From positions 2,799,501 to 2,863,500 of the forward strand of contig NZ_BLIN01000005.1 in the NCBI RefSeq assembly GCF_009811555.1: DNA of 64,000 nt, given 5' to 3'. The notes beneath the pieces were generated by a model. It was given only the letters and a program-made list of their open reading frames with translations. It searched no databases and was not told where the DNA came from. The DNA comes from Streptomyces caniferus (GTDB taxonomy: Bacteria; Actinomycetota; Actinomycetes; Streptomycetales; Streptomycetaceae). The position numbers and the translations under genes were made by a program. Shown in pieces: positions 8,039 through 17,472 of the stretch. Within the stretch, counting starts at the first letter, position 1. Every line of letters starts with the position of its first letter.

Positions 8039-9955
8039 CTACAGGGCGGCGTAGCCGCGTTCGCGCAGCGACTGGCCGTACTGCTGGAGGACCCAGAGCT
8101 CGTTCTGTACGGCGGCGAGGTGCTCGGGGTCGGCGCGGGGGCCGAGGCGCTGGAGGGTGCCGCGGATCTCGGTGACGCGGTGGTTGACGGCGGCGAGGCG
8201 GACGGCGACCAACTGGACGCCGGCGTAGGCCTCGTCGGGGTCGCGGCGGGTGTGCAGCGGTTCGACGGTGAGCTCGGTGACCATGGCGCGGACGGTGTCG
8301 TCGGGGGCGGCCTCCCGCACCCGGGGCACGTACGCGCTGTCCTTGGCGCCGGCCGTGGTGCCGCCGGCGTCCTCGATGCACTGGCGGACCACGGCGTAGG
8401 GCGGGGCGGTGAACTCGTCGGCGCCGTACGCGTCGAAGGCCGGGGAGACCAGGTCGGGGCGCTGCAGCGCGAGCTTGAGGAGCTCGCGCTCGACGCGGTG
8501 GGCGGGGCTGCGGAGGTTGAGCGCCGGGCCGCGCGGGCCGGGCGAGGGGCGGGCCTGTTCGGCGGCCGGAGGCTGGCCGCGGCGCTGCTGACGGCCCTGG
8601 TCGGGGCCGCCGTCACGGCCGCGCTCACGGGCCCAGCGGGCGAGCTGGCTGACGCGCTTGACGACGAACTGGGTGTCCAGGATGCCGAGCATGCCGGCGA
8701 GCTGGACGGCGGATTCGTGCTGGATGGAGCTGTTCTTGATGTTCGCGACGATGGGGGCGGCCTCGTCGAGGGCGGCGGCGCGGCCGACGGTGGTGTCGAG
8801 GTTGTGCCGGGAGACGACATGGCGCAGCGCGAACTCGAAGAGCGGGGTGCGGGCCTCGACGAGGTCGGCGACGGCCGCATCGCCCTTGGCGAGCCGCAGG
8901 TCGCAGGGGTCCATCCCGCCGGGGGTGATGGCGATGGAGGTCTCGGCGGCGAACTTCTGGTCGTCCTCGAAGGCGCGCAGGGCGGCCTTCTGGCCCGCGG
9001 CGTCGCCGTCGAAGGTGAAGACGACCTCGGAGCCGGAGTTGTCCATCAGCAGGCGGCGGAGGATCTTGATGTGGCCCTCGCCGAAGGACGTGCCGCAGGT
9101 GGCGATGGCGGTGGTGACGCCGGCCAGGTGGCAGGCCATGACGTCGGTGTAGCCCTCGACGACGACCGCGCGGTTGGTCTTGGCGATCTCCTTCTTGGCG
9201 AGGTCGATGCCGTAGAGGACGTGGGACTTGCGGTAGATGGGGGTCTCGGGGGTGTTGAGGTACTTGGGGCCGTTGTCGTCGTCGCGGAGCTTGCGGGCGC
9301 CGAAGCCGACGACCTCGCCGGCGATATCGCGGATCGGCCACATCAGGCGGCCGCGGAAACGGTCGATGGGGCCGCGGCGGCCCTCCTGGGAGAGGCCGGA
9401 GAGCACCAGCTCCTGGTCGCTGAAGCGGCGGCCGCGCAGGAAGCGGGTGAGGTGGTCCCAGCCGGCCGGGCTGTAGCCGACGCCGAAGTGCTGGGCGGCG
9501 GCCTGGTCGAAGCCGCGCTCCGCGAGGAACTTACGGGCGATCTCGGCCTCGGGGCCGTCCAGCTGCTCGACGTAGAACTGCGCGGCGGCCTTGTGGGCCT
9601 CCACCAGACGGGTGCGCTCGCCCTGCTGGCGGCCGGGGGTGTACCCGCCCTCCTCGTAGCGCAGGGTGATGCCGGCCTGGGAGGCGAGCCGCTCGATGGT
9701 CTCGGCGAAGGAGAGGTGGTCGAGCTTCATGATGAAGTCGACGGTGTCGCCGCCCTCCTGGCAGCCGAAGCAGTGGTAGAGCCCCTTGGCCGGGCTGACG
9801 TGGAAGGACGGGGACTTCTCGTCGTGGAAGGGGCACAGGCCCTTGAGGTTGCCGCCGCCGGCGTTGCGGAGCTGGAGATACTCGGACACGACGGCGTCGA
9901 TCGGGACCGCGTCCCGTACCGCCTTCACATCGTCATCGTTGATCCTGCCTGCCAC
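8039..9955 (-). CDS. dnaG: DNA primase DnaG
   Basis: A complete 638-residue bacterial primase, which makes RNA primers for DNA replication at the fork with DnaB. The N-terminal CHC2 zinc finger has Cys41, His44, Cys62 and Cys65. The catalytic TOPRIM core carries VVVEGYTD and the metal-binding FDGDAAG. After a Gln/Arg-rich hinge (about residues 435-470), the C-terminal domain has the expected DnaB-binding layout (ERELLKLALQRPDLV). The start is GTG at 9955. It is the gene upstream of hrdA, with a 105-bp gap. Confidence 0.97.
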   Translation of the reverse strand: MAGRINDDDVKAVRDAVPIDAVVSEYLQLRNAGGGNLKGLCPFHDEKSPSFHVSPAKGLYHCFGCQEGGDTVDFIMKLDHLSFAETIERLASQAGITLRYEEGGYTPGRQQGERTRLVEAHKAAAQFYVEQLDGPEAEIARKFLAERGFDQAAAQHFGVGYSPAGWDHLTRFLRGRRFSDQELVLSGLSQEGRRGPIDRFRGRLMWPIRDIAGEVVGFGARKLRDDDNGPKYLNTPETPIYRKSHVLYGIDLAKKEIAKTNRAVVVEGYTDVMACHLAGVTTAIATCGTSFGEGHIKILRRLLMDNSGSEVVFTFDGDAAGQKAALRAFEDDQKFAAETSIAITPGGMDPCDLRLAKGDAAVADLVEARTPLFEFALRHVVSRHNLDTTVGRAAALDEAAPIVANIKNSSIQHESAVQLAGMLGILDTQFVVKRVSQLARWARERGRDGGPDQGRQQRRGQPPAAEQARPSPGPRGPALNLRSPAHRVERELLKLALQRPDLVSPAFDAYGADEFTAPPYAVVRQCIEDAGGTTAGAKDSAYVPRVREAAPDDTVRAMVTELTVEPLHTRRDPDEAYAGVQLVAVRLAAVNHRVTEIRGTLQRLGPRADPEHLAAVQNELWVLQQYGQSLRERGYAAL

Positions 9956-10084
9956 GCGTGAATTCTACGGCCGGGGTCGGACACTCCTGGCCGCGAGCCG
10001 TCCGGGAGCGCCGGTGGCGGGTCCGGCGGGGGCGGGGGTGGGTCCGGAGGCCCGGTCGCCCGGTCGCCCGACCGCCCGCCGCCC

Positions 10085-11086
10085 TCACCCCACCAGCTCC
10101 AGAAACCGCTCCACCCCCACGTTGCCCCCCGAGATGATCACGCCGACGCGGGGCGGCACGGGGGCGATGCGCCCGGCGAGCAGGGCGGCCAGCGCGCTGG
10201 CGCCGCTGGGCTCGATGACGATCTTGAGGCGCTCGAAGGCCAGCTTCATGGCCGCGCGGATCTCGTCGTCGCTGACCAGGACCACCGAGTCGAGCAGCCG
10301 CCGGTTGATGGAGAAGGTCAGCTCGCCGGGGCGCTCGGCGGCCTGGCCGTCGGCGATGGTGCGCGGTACGGGCACGGTGACGCGGTGGCCTGCGGCCAGT
10401 GAGCGCAGGGTGTCGTCGCCGGCCTCCGGCTCCACTCCGATCATCCGGATGCCGGGGACCAGGGCGGTCGCGGCGGTGGCGGAGCCGGCCATCAGCCCGC
10501 CGCCGCCGACCGGGGCCAGCAGGGCGTCGAGCGGGCCGGTCTCCTCGATCAGTTCCAGGGCGGTCGTGCCCTGGCCCGCGATGATGTGCGGATGCTCGTA
10601 CGGCGGGATCAGGGTGAGGCCGCGCTCCTCGGCGAGCCGCCCGCCGATCGCGACCCGGTCGCCGGTGTAGCGGTCGTAGGTGACGATCTCGGCGCCGTAG
10701 CCGGCGGTGGCGTCCTTCTTGGACTTCGGGGTGTCCTCGGGCATCACGATGACGGCGTGGCTGCCCAGCTCCCGGGCGGCCAGGGCGACCGCCTGGGCGT
10801 GGTTGCCGGAGGAGTAGGCGGCGACCCCACGGGCCAGCTGCTCCGGGGAGAGCCGGGAGAGGGCGTGGTAGGCGCCGCGGAACTTGAAGGCGCCGACCCG
10901 CTGGAAGTTCTCGCATTTGAGGTGGACCTCGGCGCCGACCAGCGCGTCGAGGGTGCGGGAGCGCAGGACCGGTGTGCGGTGGGCCACGCCCGCCAGCCGG
11001 CGGGCGGCGTCCCGGACGTCGTCGAGGGTGACGGCCGGGACGTCGGTGCTGCCGGAGCCGGTGGGGCCGGTGGGACTTGGCGTCAT
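10085..11086 (-). CDS. Threonine/serine dehydratase (PLP-dependent)
   Basis: A 333-residue fold-type II PLP enzyme of the threonine ammonia-lyase/serine racemase group. The PLP lysine lies in NFQRVGAFKFRGA (the SFKxRG-type box), the phosphate-binding loop is APVGGGGLMAGSATA, and ISGGNV sits near the C terminus. It has no C-terminal ACT domain, so it resembles the catabolic or short form rather than feedback-regulated IlvA. The likely reaction is conversion of threonine to 2-oxobutyrate or of serine to pyruvate, with ammonia. Serine racemase activity is an alternative. It lies 9 bp upstream of nothing coding on its own strand until dnaG, 129 bp away. Confidence 0.85.
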   Translation of the reverse strand: MTPSPTGPTGSGSTDVPAVTLDDVRDAARRLAGVAHRTPVLRSRTLDALVGAEVHLKCENFQRVGAFKFRGAYHALSRLSPEQLARGVAAYSSGNHAQAVALAARELGSHAVIVMPEDTPKSKKDATAGYGAEIVTYDRYTGDRVAIGGRLAEERGLTLIPPYEHPHIIAGQGTTALELIEETGPLDALLAPVGGGGLMAGSATAATALVPGIRMIGVEPEAGDDTLRSLAAGHRVTVPVPRTIADGQAAERPGELTFSINRRLLDSVVLVSDDEIRAAMKLAFERLKIVIEPSGASALAALLAGRIAPVPPRVGVIISGGNVGVERFLELVG

Positions 11087-11095
11087 ACGCGCACG

Positions 11096-12361
11096 CTACG
11101 GGAGCAGTGCCGCCAGCGGAACCTGCGGATCGGCCAGTGCGCCGGGCTCCAACGGCGCCCCGGAGCGGATGAGTTGCTGGATGGATTCGGCGACGTCCCA
11201 GACGTTGACGTTCATGCCCGCGAGCAGCCGGCCGTCCGCCGCCAGCCAGAAGGCGATGAACTCCCGCTTGGCGACGTCGCCGCGGCAGACGACCTGGGCG
11301 TACGAGCCGGGCGGGGCGTAGCCGGAGTACTCCATGCCGACGTCGTACTGGTCGGAGAAGAAGTACGGGATGCGGTCGTAGCTGATGTCCTGGCCGAGCA
11401 TGGCGCGGGCGGCGGCCGGGCCGCCGTTGAGGGCGTTGGCCCAGTGTTCGACCCGCAGCCGGGTGTCCAGCAGCGGGTGGTCGGCGGCGGCGACGTCACC
11501 GGCGGCGTAGATGTACGGGTCGGAGGTGCGCAGCGTCGCGTCGACGGCCACCCCGCCGCCGGTCTCCGGGTCGGCGAGATCCAGCCCGGCCTGTTCGGCG
11601 AGCGCGGTGCGCGGGGCGGCGCCGATCGCGGCGAGCACATCGTGGGCGGGGTGTTCCTCGCCGTCGTCGGTGCGCACGGCGAGCACCATGCCGCCCTCTC
11701 CGACGATCTCGGTGAAGCGGGCGCCGAAGTGGAAGCGGACGCCGTGCTCGCGGTGCAGATCGGTGAACAGACCGCCGAGTTCGGGCCCCAGGATGCCGTG
11801 CAGCGGTGTCGGGGCGGCCTCGACGACGGTCACCTCGGCGCCGTAGGAGCGGGCCGCGGCGGCGACCTCCAGGCCGATCCAGCCGGCTCCGGCGATCACC
11901 AGATGGCCGTTGTCGCGGCCGAGGGAGGCCAGGACGCCGCGCAGCCGTTCGGCGTGGGCGAGGCGGCGCAGGTGGTGCACGCCGGCCAGGCCGGTGCCGG
12001 GGATGTCCAGGCGCCGCGGTTCGGCGCCGGTGGCCAGCAGCAGCTTGTCGTAGGCGATCAGGGTGCCGTCGCCGAGGCGGACGGTCCTGGCCTCCGGGTC
12101 GAGGCGGACGGCGGGCTGGCCCAGGTGCAGTTCGATCTGTGCCTGGGCGTACCAGGCGGGCTCATGGACGAACACGCTGTCGCGCTCTTCCTTGCCGAGC
12201 AGGAACCCCTTGGAGAGCGGGGGGCGCTCGTACGGGTGGTCGCGCTCGTCACAGATGAGGATCACCCGGCCGGTGAACCCCTCCGCGCGGAGAGTCTCCG
12301 CGGCCTTTGCGCCGGCCAGGCCACCCCCGACGATGACGAACGTCTGGTGTGCGTCGACCAC
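11096..12361 (-). CDS. NAD(P)/FAD-dependent oxidoreductase, ferredoxin reductase-like
   Basis: A 421-residue two-dinucleotide-fold flavoprotein of the putidaredoxin/rubredoxin reductase type. FAD binding is at the very N terminus (FVIVGGGLAGAKAAETL), with RPPLSKGFL after it. The NAD(P) fold is GAGWIGLEVAAAA, and YAAGDVAA closes the FAD site. It ends with a reductase C-terminal domain. I chose GTG at 12361 because a very good GAGGAGG site precedes it and the FAD motif follows at once. Its end is only 9 bp from the dehydratase start, so the two may form an operon. The family passes electrons from NAD(P)H to a ferredoxin, usually for a P450. No such partner is near. Confidence 0.85.
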   Translation of the reverse strand: MVDAHQTFVIVGGGLAGAKAAETLRAEGFTGRVILICDERDHPYERPPLSKGFLLGKEERDSVFVHEPAWYAQAQIELHLGQPAVRLDPEARTVRLGDGTLIAYDKLLLATGAEPRRLDIPGTGLAGVHHLRRLAHAERLRGVLASLGRDNGHLVIAGAGWIGLEVAAAARSYGAEVTVVEAAPTPLHGILGPELGGLFTDLHREHGVRFHFGARFTEIVGEGGMVLAVRTDDGEEHPAHDVLAAIGAAPRTALAEQAGLDLADPETGGGVAVDATLRTSDPYIYAAGDVAAADHPLLDTRLRVEHWANALNGGPAAARAMLGQDISYDRIPYFFSDQYDVGMEYSGYAPPGSYAQVVCRGDVAKREFIAFWLAADGRLLAGMNVNVWDVAESIQQLIRSGAPLEPGALADPQVPLAALLP

Positions 12362-12615
12362 TTGCTTCCTCCTCGTTGCGGTGCCGTACGTCCGCGTCCG
12401 CGTCCGTAAACGCCCCCCGGTGTCCCCCCCCGGTCCGTCTCCCCCGTTGATGCCCTCGGTGCCCTCGGGGTTCCCGTTCGCCGGCGAACGGGGTGTCCCG
12501 TGCGCTGTGGTCAGGGTTCCGTCTTCACTGTTGTCAGGGTGCTCCGTTCGAAAACGGTGGGCTTCGAGCGTCCCGCACGGAGCGTGAGGGGGGAAGAGGG
12601 GCTTCCCCTCCAGGG

Positions 12616-13929
12616 TCACCCTCGGTTGCGCCCCGCGTGACCAGGGTGTCGGGTGAGACGGGCGTGCAGAGAGCGGGCCGAGGTGTCGGTGAGGGCCGCG
12701 ATCTGGTCGATGACGGCGCGCATCCGTGCGGTGTCGTCGGGGGCCGCGTCGAACAGTGAACGGAACTGCGGGTCAAGGCCGTCGGGGGCACGGGCGAGCA
12801 GCGCCTCGGCCAGTTCGGCGATGACCACGCGCTGGTCGGCACGGAGCGCTTCCTGGTCGGGGCGCTGCATGACGTACCGGTCGGCGACGGCTTTCAAAAC
12901 GGCGCATTCCAGCCGCGTTTCGGCCGGAACCACCAGCTCCGCTCCGTAGCGCGTGAGCCGCCCGGTCCCCCACCGGGCCCGGGTCGCGCTCTCGGCCGCG
13001 AGACAGAACCGGCCGATCAACTGGCTGGTGGCGTCCTTCAGGCGGGCCTGGGCGAGCGCGGAGCCGTCGTAGCCGTGCGGCCACCACTCCTGCTCCAGCA
13101 GGCGGTCCAGCGCCGCGGCCAGCTCGTCGGCTCCGGCGCCGGGCGCATAGCGCTCACCGGCGACCGCGAAGATCTCGGCGCGCTCGGCGTCGGCGAGCAG
13201 CAGGTTGGGGTCGAGGTGCCCGGCGTGCAGCCCGTCCTCGACGTCGTGCACCGAATACGCCACATCGTCGGACCAGTCCATGACCTGCGCCTCGAAGCTC
13301 CGCGCCCCGTCGGGAGTGTCCTGCCGGAACCAGTCGAAGACCGGCAGGTCGTCCTCGTAGACGCCGAACTTCGGGGACGCGGGGTCGGTGGGGTGCGCGC
13401 CGCGCGTCCAGGGGTACTTGGTGGCCGCGTCGAGGGCGGCGCGGCTGAGGTTCAGACCGACGCTGACCGTCCGGCCGTCCGGGGCGGGCACGAACCGCTT
13501 GGGCTCCAGACGGGCCAGCAGCCGCAGGGACTGCGCGTTGCCCTCGAACCCGCCGCAGGGCGCGGCGACTTCGTTGAGCGTCTGCTCGCCGTTGTGCCCG
13601 AAGGGCGGGTGGCCGAGATCGTGCGCCAGACAGGCGGTCTCCACCAGGTCCGGGTCGCAGCCGAGGGCGGCGCCGAGCTCCCGGCCGACCTGGGCGCACT
13701 CCAGGGAGTGGGTCAGGCGGGTGCGCGGGCTGGCGTCCCAGGCGGGGGTGTGCGCGCCCGGGGTGACGACCTGGGTCTTGCCGGCCAGCCGCCGCAGCGC
13801 GGCGGAGTGCAGCACCCGGGCGCGGTCGCGCTGGAAGGCGGTGCGTCCGGGCCGTTTGTCGGGCTCGGGAACCCAGCGCTCGGTATCGGCCGCGGTGTAG
13901 CCGGGAATGGTCGGTGGTGTGCCCGTCAT
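12616..13929 (-). CDS. dgt: Deoxyguanosinetriphosphate triphosphohydrolase-like protein (Dgt)
   Basis: A 437-residue HD-domain protein that hydrolyses dNTPs to deoxynucleoside and tripolyphosphate. Metal ligands are in [12 protein letters not shown] (His), [17 protein letters not shown] (HD pair) and [13 protein letters not shown] (Asp). RRLAGKTQV near the N terminus is typical of the family. The start is ATG 13929, which overlaps the stop of the upstream chelatase-like gene by 4 bp (ATGA), so the pair is translationally coupled. An open frame continuing upstream is antisense or out-of-frame noise within that gene. Confidence 0.9.
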   Translation of the reverse strand: MTGTPPTIPGYTAADTERWVPEPDKRPGRTAFQRDRARVLHSAALRRLAGKTQVVTPGAHTPAWDASPRTRLTHSLECAQVGRELGAALGCDPDLVETACLAHDLGHPPFGHNGEQTLNEVAAPCGGFEGNAQSLRLLARLEPKRFVPAPDGRTVSVGLNLSRAALDAATKYPWTRGAHPTDPASPKFGVYEDDLPVFDWFRQDTPDGARSFEAQVMDWSDDVAYSVHDVEDGLHAGHLDPNLLLADAERAEIFAVAGERYAPGAGADELAAALDRLLEQEWWPHGYDGSALAQARLKDATSQLIGRFCLAAESATRARWGTGRLTRYGAELVVPAETRLECAVLKAVADRYVMQRPDQEALRADQRVVIAELAEALLARAPDGLDPQFRSLFDAAPDDTARMRAVIDQIAALTDTSARSLHARLTRHPGHAGRNRG

Positions 13930-14807
13930 ACAGCGACGGTAGCCGCCCTGGCGCTCTCGGGGTCGGATCCGGTACGCGCGAGGAGCGCCTGGTCGTAGCG
14001 GTGCAGTACGAGACGGGCCAGGGCGGGGTGGTCGCCCAGGGGCGCGGCGGCGGGCCCGGGGGCGGCGTCCGCGCACCGGGTGGCGAAGAGTCCGGGGGCG
14101 GTGAAGCAGGAGGCGACGGCGATCCGGTCGTGGCCGCGGGCGGTCAGCGCGTGGATCGCGTCGACGACGGTGGGGGCGGCGGCGGAGGCGTAGGCGGGCA
14201 GTACGGGGGTGCCGCCGAGCCGGGCCGAGAGCAGCCGGGCGGTGCGCTCGGTGTCCTGGGCGGACCGCGGGGCACGGGAGCCGGCGGCGGCCAGGACCAC
14301 CGCGGTGCGCGGGGAGCGGCCCTGGGGGAACCCGGCCTCCAGGAGGCGGCCGTGCAGCGCCTCGGCGAGGAGGGTGTGCGGCCCCAGGGGTTCGGCGACC
14401 CGGCCGGTCAGGTGCGGTGCGCCGGCCAGCGCGGCGGGCAGGTCGTGGGTGACGTGATGGCCCCGGCCGAAGAGCAGCGGGACGAGGACGGCGCCGCCGT
14501 CCAGCTCGGCGAGGGTGTCGGTGAGCAGCGGACGGTTCAGCTCGATGTGCCCGAGCCGTACGGGCAGGCCGGGGCGCAGCGCACGGACCCGGTCGAGCAG
14601 CGCCCGGACGGTGGGCAGGGCGCGGGGGTCGCGGCTGCCGTGGGCCACGGCGACGAGGGTGGGGGGCGGCGGTGCCGGGCGGCGGAAACCGTGCAGCCGG
14701 ACCCGGCCGAGCCGGGCGCCGAGCTGCGCGCTGATCTCGGCGGCGAGGTCTCCCGCGCCGAGCGGGGCGGGGGACGCGGAGGGCGGGTGCGGTATCGGCG
14801 CCGTCAT
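13926..14807 (-). CDS. Sirohydrochlorin chelatase family protein (CbiX/SirB-like)
   Basis: A 293-residue protein with two tandem CbiX-type halves. The first begins [17 protein letters not shown] with the family's AHGS(R/D) metal-ligand motif, then has [26 protein letters not shown] and a second half with [11 protein letters not shown]. The family inserts Co or Fe into sirohydrochlorin on the way to cobalamin or sirohaem. Sirohaem would serve the nitrite reductase NirB encoded 18 kb away, but that link is only thematic. The start is ATG at 14807. It overlaps dgt by 4 bp, although the two have no obvious shared pathway. Confidence 0.8.
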   Translation of the reverse strand: MTAPIPHPPSASPAPLGAGDLAAEISAQLGARLGRVRLHGFRRPAPPPPTLVAVAHGSRDPRALPTVRALLDRVRALRPGLPVRLGHIELNRPLLTDTLAELDGGAVLVPLLFGRGHHVTHDLPAALAGAPHLTGRVAEPLGPHTLLAEALHGRLLEAGFPQGRSPRTAVVLAAAGSRAPRSAQDTERTARLLSARLGGTPVLPAYASAAAPTVVDAIHALTARGHDRIAVASCFTAPGLFATRCADAAPGPAAAPLGDHPALARLVLHRYDQALLARTGSDPESARAATVAV

Positions 14808-14967
14808 GGGGTGAGCGTGGCAGGCGCGCGTTGCGGTCCCGTTTCCCCGCGGCGAACTCCATGTTCCCTCCGGCTGCCACCGGCCCGCGCCCCGGGGACA
14901 GGCCGGGCGGCGGGGCTCGCCTCCAGCCCCTGCCGCCCGCTGCCCCCTACGGCCGGTGCGCCGCCCA

Positions 14968-15993
14968 CTACGCCCGGTGTGCGTCGACCTCCCGCAGATA
15001 CTCCGCGCGGGTCTCCTCATCGAGGAAGGAGGCGCGGAAGGAGTTGCGGGCGAGAGTGCGCAGCGTCTCGTCGTCGAGGCCGAGGGCGTCGCGTACGGCG
15101 GTGAAGTTGTCGCCCGCGTAGCCGCCGAAGTAGGCCGGGTCGTCGGAGTTGACGGTCACCAGCAGCCCGGCGTCCAGCATGGCGGGCAGCGGATGGTCGG
15201 CCAGGTCGTCGATGACCCGCAGCCGGACGTTGGACAGCGGGCAGACGGTGAGCGGCACCTGCTCGGCCGCCAGGCGGGCCACCAGCCGCTCGTCCTCCAG
15301 GGAGCGCACACCGTGGTCGATCCGGTCGACGCCCAGGACGTCCAGGGCCTCCCACACATACGCCGGGGGCCCCTCCTCCCCCGCGTGCGCGACGCACTTG
15401 AGCCCGGCCTCCCGGGCCAGCGCGAAGACCTCCTTGAACTTCGACGGCGGGTGCCCCACCTCGGCCGAGTCCAGGCCGACGGCGGTGATCCGGTCGAGGT
15501 GCGGGCGGGCCGCCTCGAACGTCTGCAGGGCCGACTCGGCGCTCTCGTCGCGCAGGAAGCACATGATCAGGCGGGTGCTGATGCCGTAGGTCTCCTGGGC
15601 GCTGTCGAGCGCGCGGGCCAGGCCGTCGATGACCGTGCCGATCGGGACGCCGCGCGAGGTGTGCGCCTGCGGGTCGAAGAAGATCTCGGCGTGCCGTACG
15701 CCCTGCTCCTTGGCGCGGGCGAGGTAGGCGCGGGCGAGGTCGGCGAAGTCGTCCTCGGTGCGCAGCACGGCCATCAGCGCGTAGTAGAGGTTCAGGAAGG
15801 ACTGCAGATCGGCGAAGGAGTAGGCGCGGCGCAGCTCGTCCTGGGTGGCGTACGGCAGCGCGACGCCGTTGCGCTCGGCGAGCGCGAAGGCCAGCTCGGG
15901 CTCCAGGGTGCCCTCGATGTGCAGATGCAGCTCCGCCTTGGGCAGCGGCGCGGGGGCGGTTGCGGCGGAAGGGGAGGACGGGGAGGAAGCCAC
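14968..15993 (-). CDS. Adenine/adenosine deaminase (amidohydrolase)
   Basis: A 341-residue zinc amidohydrolase. The metal ligands are in KAELHLHIEG (HxH), CVAHAGEEGP (His, Glu) and TVNSDDPAYF (Asp), which is the full active site. The segment RHAEIFFDPQAHTSRG and the spacing around LTVCPLSNVRL resemble the adenine deaminase branch more than classical adenosine deaminases. The likely reaction is therefore adenine to hypoxanthine, with adenosine to inosine as the alternative. It is cytosolic purine salvage. The ATG start sits after a modest ribosome site. It stands alone, with 160 bp to the next gene. Confidence 0.85.
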   Translation of the reverse strand: MASSPSSPSAATAPAPLPKAELHLHIEGTLEPELAFALAERNGVALPYATQDELRRAYSFADLQSFLNLYYALMAVLRTEDDFADLARAYLARAKEQGVRHAEIFFDPQAHTSRGVPIGTVIDGLARALDSAQETYGISTRLIMCFLRDESAESALQTFEAARPHLDRITAVGLDSAEVGHPPSKFKEVFALAREAGLKCVAHAGEEGPPAYVWEALDVLGVDRIDHGVRSLEDERLVARLAAEQVPLTVCPLSNVRLRVIDDLADHPLPAMLDAGLLVTVNSDDPAYFGGYAGDNFTAVRDALGLDDETLRTLARNSFRASFLDEETRAEYLREVDAHRA

Positions 15994-16155
15994 GCGGTCA
16001 CACCTGTTCTGCGGTACGGGAAGCGGTTACGGGAAAACGATTACAGGAACGGCCCTCGTCCGGCGAGGAGTCGTCCAGGTTATCCGGGCCGCCGGCCGGT
16101 GCCACGGCGGCGCCCGGACCGCCCGCGCGCCGGTTTTCCTCCGCGGCGGAGCCGT

Positions 16156-16596
16156 TCAGCCGGCCGCCGCCCGCGACGCCGGCCAGTCGCCGCCCTCGAT
16201 GGGGGTGCCGGTGGCGTGCAGGCGGGCGGCGAGGCGCTCGGCCGCCAGATAGACCCAGGCGCGTACGGTCCTGCCGTCCGCGCACACGGCCTCGGTGCAC
16301 ACCCGCTCGTAGAGGTTCTCCGGATCGCCGGGGGCGTAGTCCTCCAGCCGGTCCAGCGTCGCGCGCACCTCGTCGTAGTCGGTGTCGCGGGGCAGGACGA
16401 GGGTGCCGTGGACCACCGCGTCGGCGGGCCCGGCGGTCGCGTACGGGTATCCGGGGCCGTCGTACAGCAGCGCGCCGCCGATGTGCGCCGGTTCCTCGGC
16501 CGTGGTCCGGCCGCGCAGGGCCCAGGCGTGGTTGGCCTCGCCGGGGCGCAGCGTTCCGTAGACGAAGAACGGCAGCCGCTCGGGCTCGGTGGTCAT
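16156..16596 (-). CDS. Gamma-glutamylcyclotransferase-fold (AIG2/GGCT-like) protein
   Basis: A 146-residue protein of the GGCT-like superfamily. The fold's signature phosphate-like loop is at the N terminus (FFVYGTLRPGEANH), followed by GALLYDGPGYPYA. The catalytic-type acidic residue lies in LDRLEDYAP, and the strand VRAWVYL is also typical. Members cyclise gamma-glutamyl amines or peptides to 5-oxoproline, but many bacterial copies have no assigned substrate. The start is ATG 16596 with AGAGGAAG upstream. It has about 160 bp on its left and a divergent gene on its right. Confidence 0.75.
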   Translation of the reverse strand: MTTEPERLPFFVYGTLRPGEANHAWALRGRTTAEEPAHIGGALLYDGPGYPYATAGPADAVVHGTLVLPRDTDYDEVRATLDRLEDYAPGDPENLYERVCTEAVCADGRTVRAWVYLAAERLAARLHATGTPIEGGDWPASRAAAG

Positions 16597-16736
16597 GGCG
16601 GTGCTTCCTCTCCGGGGCGGGCGGGGTGCGCCCTCTGCCACGATGCCAGGCCGCCGGTGCAACCGGCACGGGTCCGGTGGGCGTCGCAGACTCCGAGATC
16701 GATCGCGACGGGCGTGGTCGGGAACGGGGACACGGG

Positions 16737-17444
16737 ATGCAAGTGCGGGGACCGGAGCTGGTGCGGCGCCTGTGGAGCGGGGTGCGCCGGATACGTCCGC
16801 CGCGGACCCGGCGGGGCAGGCGCCGCGCCTTCCAGGTCGTCGTGGCCCTGACCGTGCTGGCGCTGGCGCCCGCGACCTGGATGAACGCGACCGCGGGCCC
16901 CCGGGTGCGCGGTGTCGCGGACGTCCCCGCCGCGCCCGTCGCCATCGTGTTCGGCGCGGGCCTGTGGAACGGCGTGCCGTCGCCGTACCTCGCCCACCGG
17001 CTGGACGCGGCCGCGGAGCTGTACGAGCGGGGCACCGTCCGCGCGGTCCTGGTCACCGGCGACAACAGCCGGCACGACTACGACGAGCCGGATGCGATGC
17101 GCGCCTATCTGCTGCGGCACGGCGTCCCTGCCCGCAAGATCGTCGGCGACTATGCGGGCTTCGACACCTGGGACTCCTGCAGCCGTGCGCGCCGGATCTT
17201 CGGGGTGAACCGCGCGGTGCTGGTCAGCCAGGGCTTCCACATCCGGCGGGCGCTGGCCCTGTGCGAGGCGGCCGGTGTCGACTCGTACGGCGTCGGGGTG
17301 GCGTCCAAGCACGACGCGACCTGGGCGTACGGCGGTGTCCGGGAGCTCTTCGCGGCCTCGAAGGCGGCGGCGGAAGCGCTGCTCCGGCCCGATCCGCACT
17401 TCCTCGGGCCGCACGAGAAGGGGGTGGCGGAGGCGCTCGGCTAG
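16737..17444 (+). CDS. SanA/YdcF-like (DUF218) membrane protein
   Basis: A 235-residue protein. A basic N terminus with many Arg is followed by one membrane segment (about residues 32-48, VVVALTVLALAPATWM). The external DUF218 domain comes next, with APVAIVFGAGLWNG, VLVTGDNSRHDYDEPDAM and VLVSQGFHIRRAL, the usual acid and His clusters. E. coli SanA is linked to envelope barrier function, but the enzymatic role is unsettled. It is divergent from the GGCT-like gene and convergent with the protease gene, the stops being only about 28 bp apart. Confidence 0.8.
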   Translation: MQVRGPELVRRLWSGVRRIRPPRTRRGRRRAFQVVVALTVLALAPATWMNATAGPRVRGVADVPAAPVAIVFGAGLWNGVPSPYLAHRLDAAAELYERGTVRAVLVTGDNSRHDYDEPDAMRAYLLRHGVPARKIVGDYAGFDTWDSCSRARRIFGVNRAVLVSQGFHIRRALALCEAAGVDSYGVGVASKHDATWAYGGVRELFAASKAAAEALLRPDPHFLGPHEKGVAEALG

Positions 17445-17472
17445 CCCCTCCCCCTCCCCCCTCAGTTCACGA

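Noticed and set aside
14808-14880. Extended start for the dgt gene reaching to about 14880
   Set aside because: The extension crosses the chelatase gene out of frame and is Arg/Pro-rich noise. The ATG at 13929 with the 4-bp overlap is better.
16597-16736. Additional small gene between the GGCT-like and SanA-like genes
   Set aside because: No frame has both a start with a ribosome site and any recognisable sequence. It is best read as a divergent promoter region.
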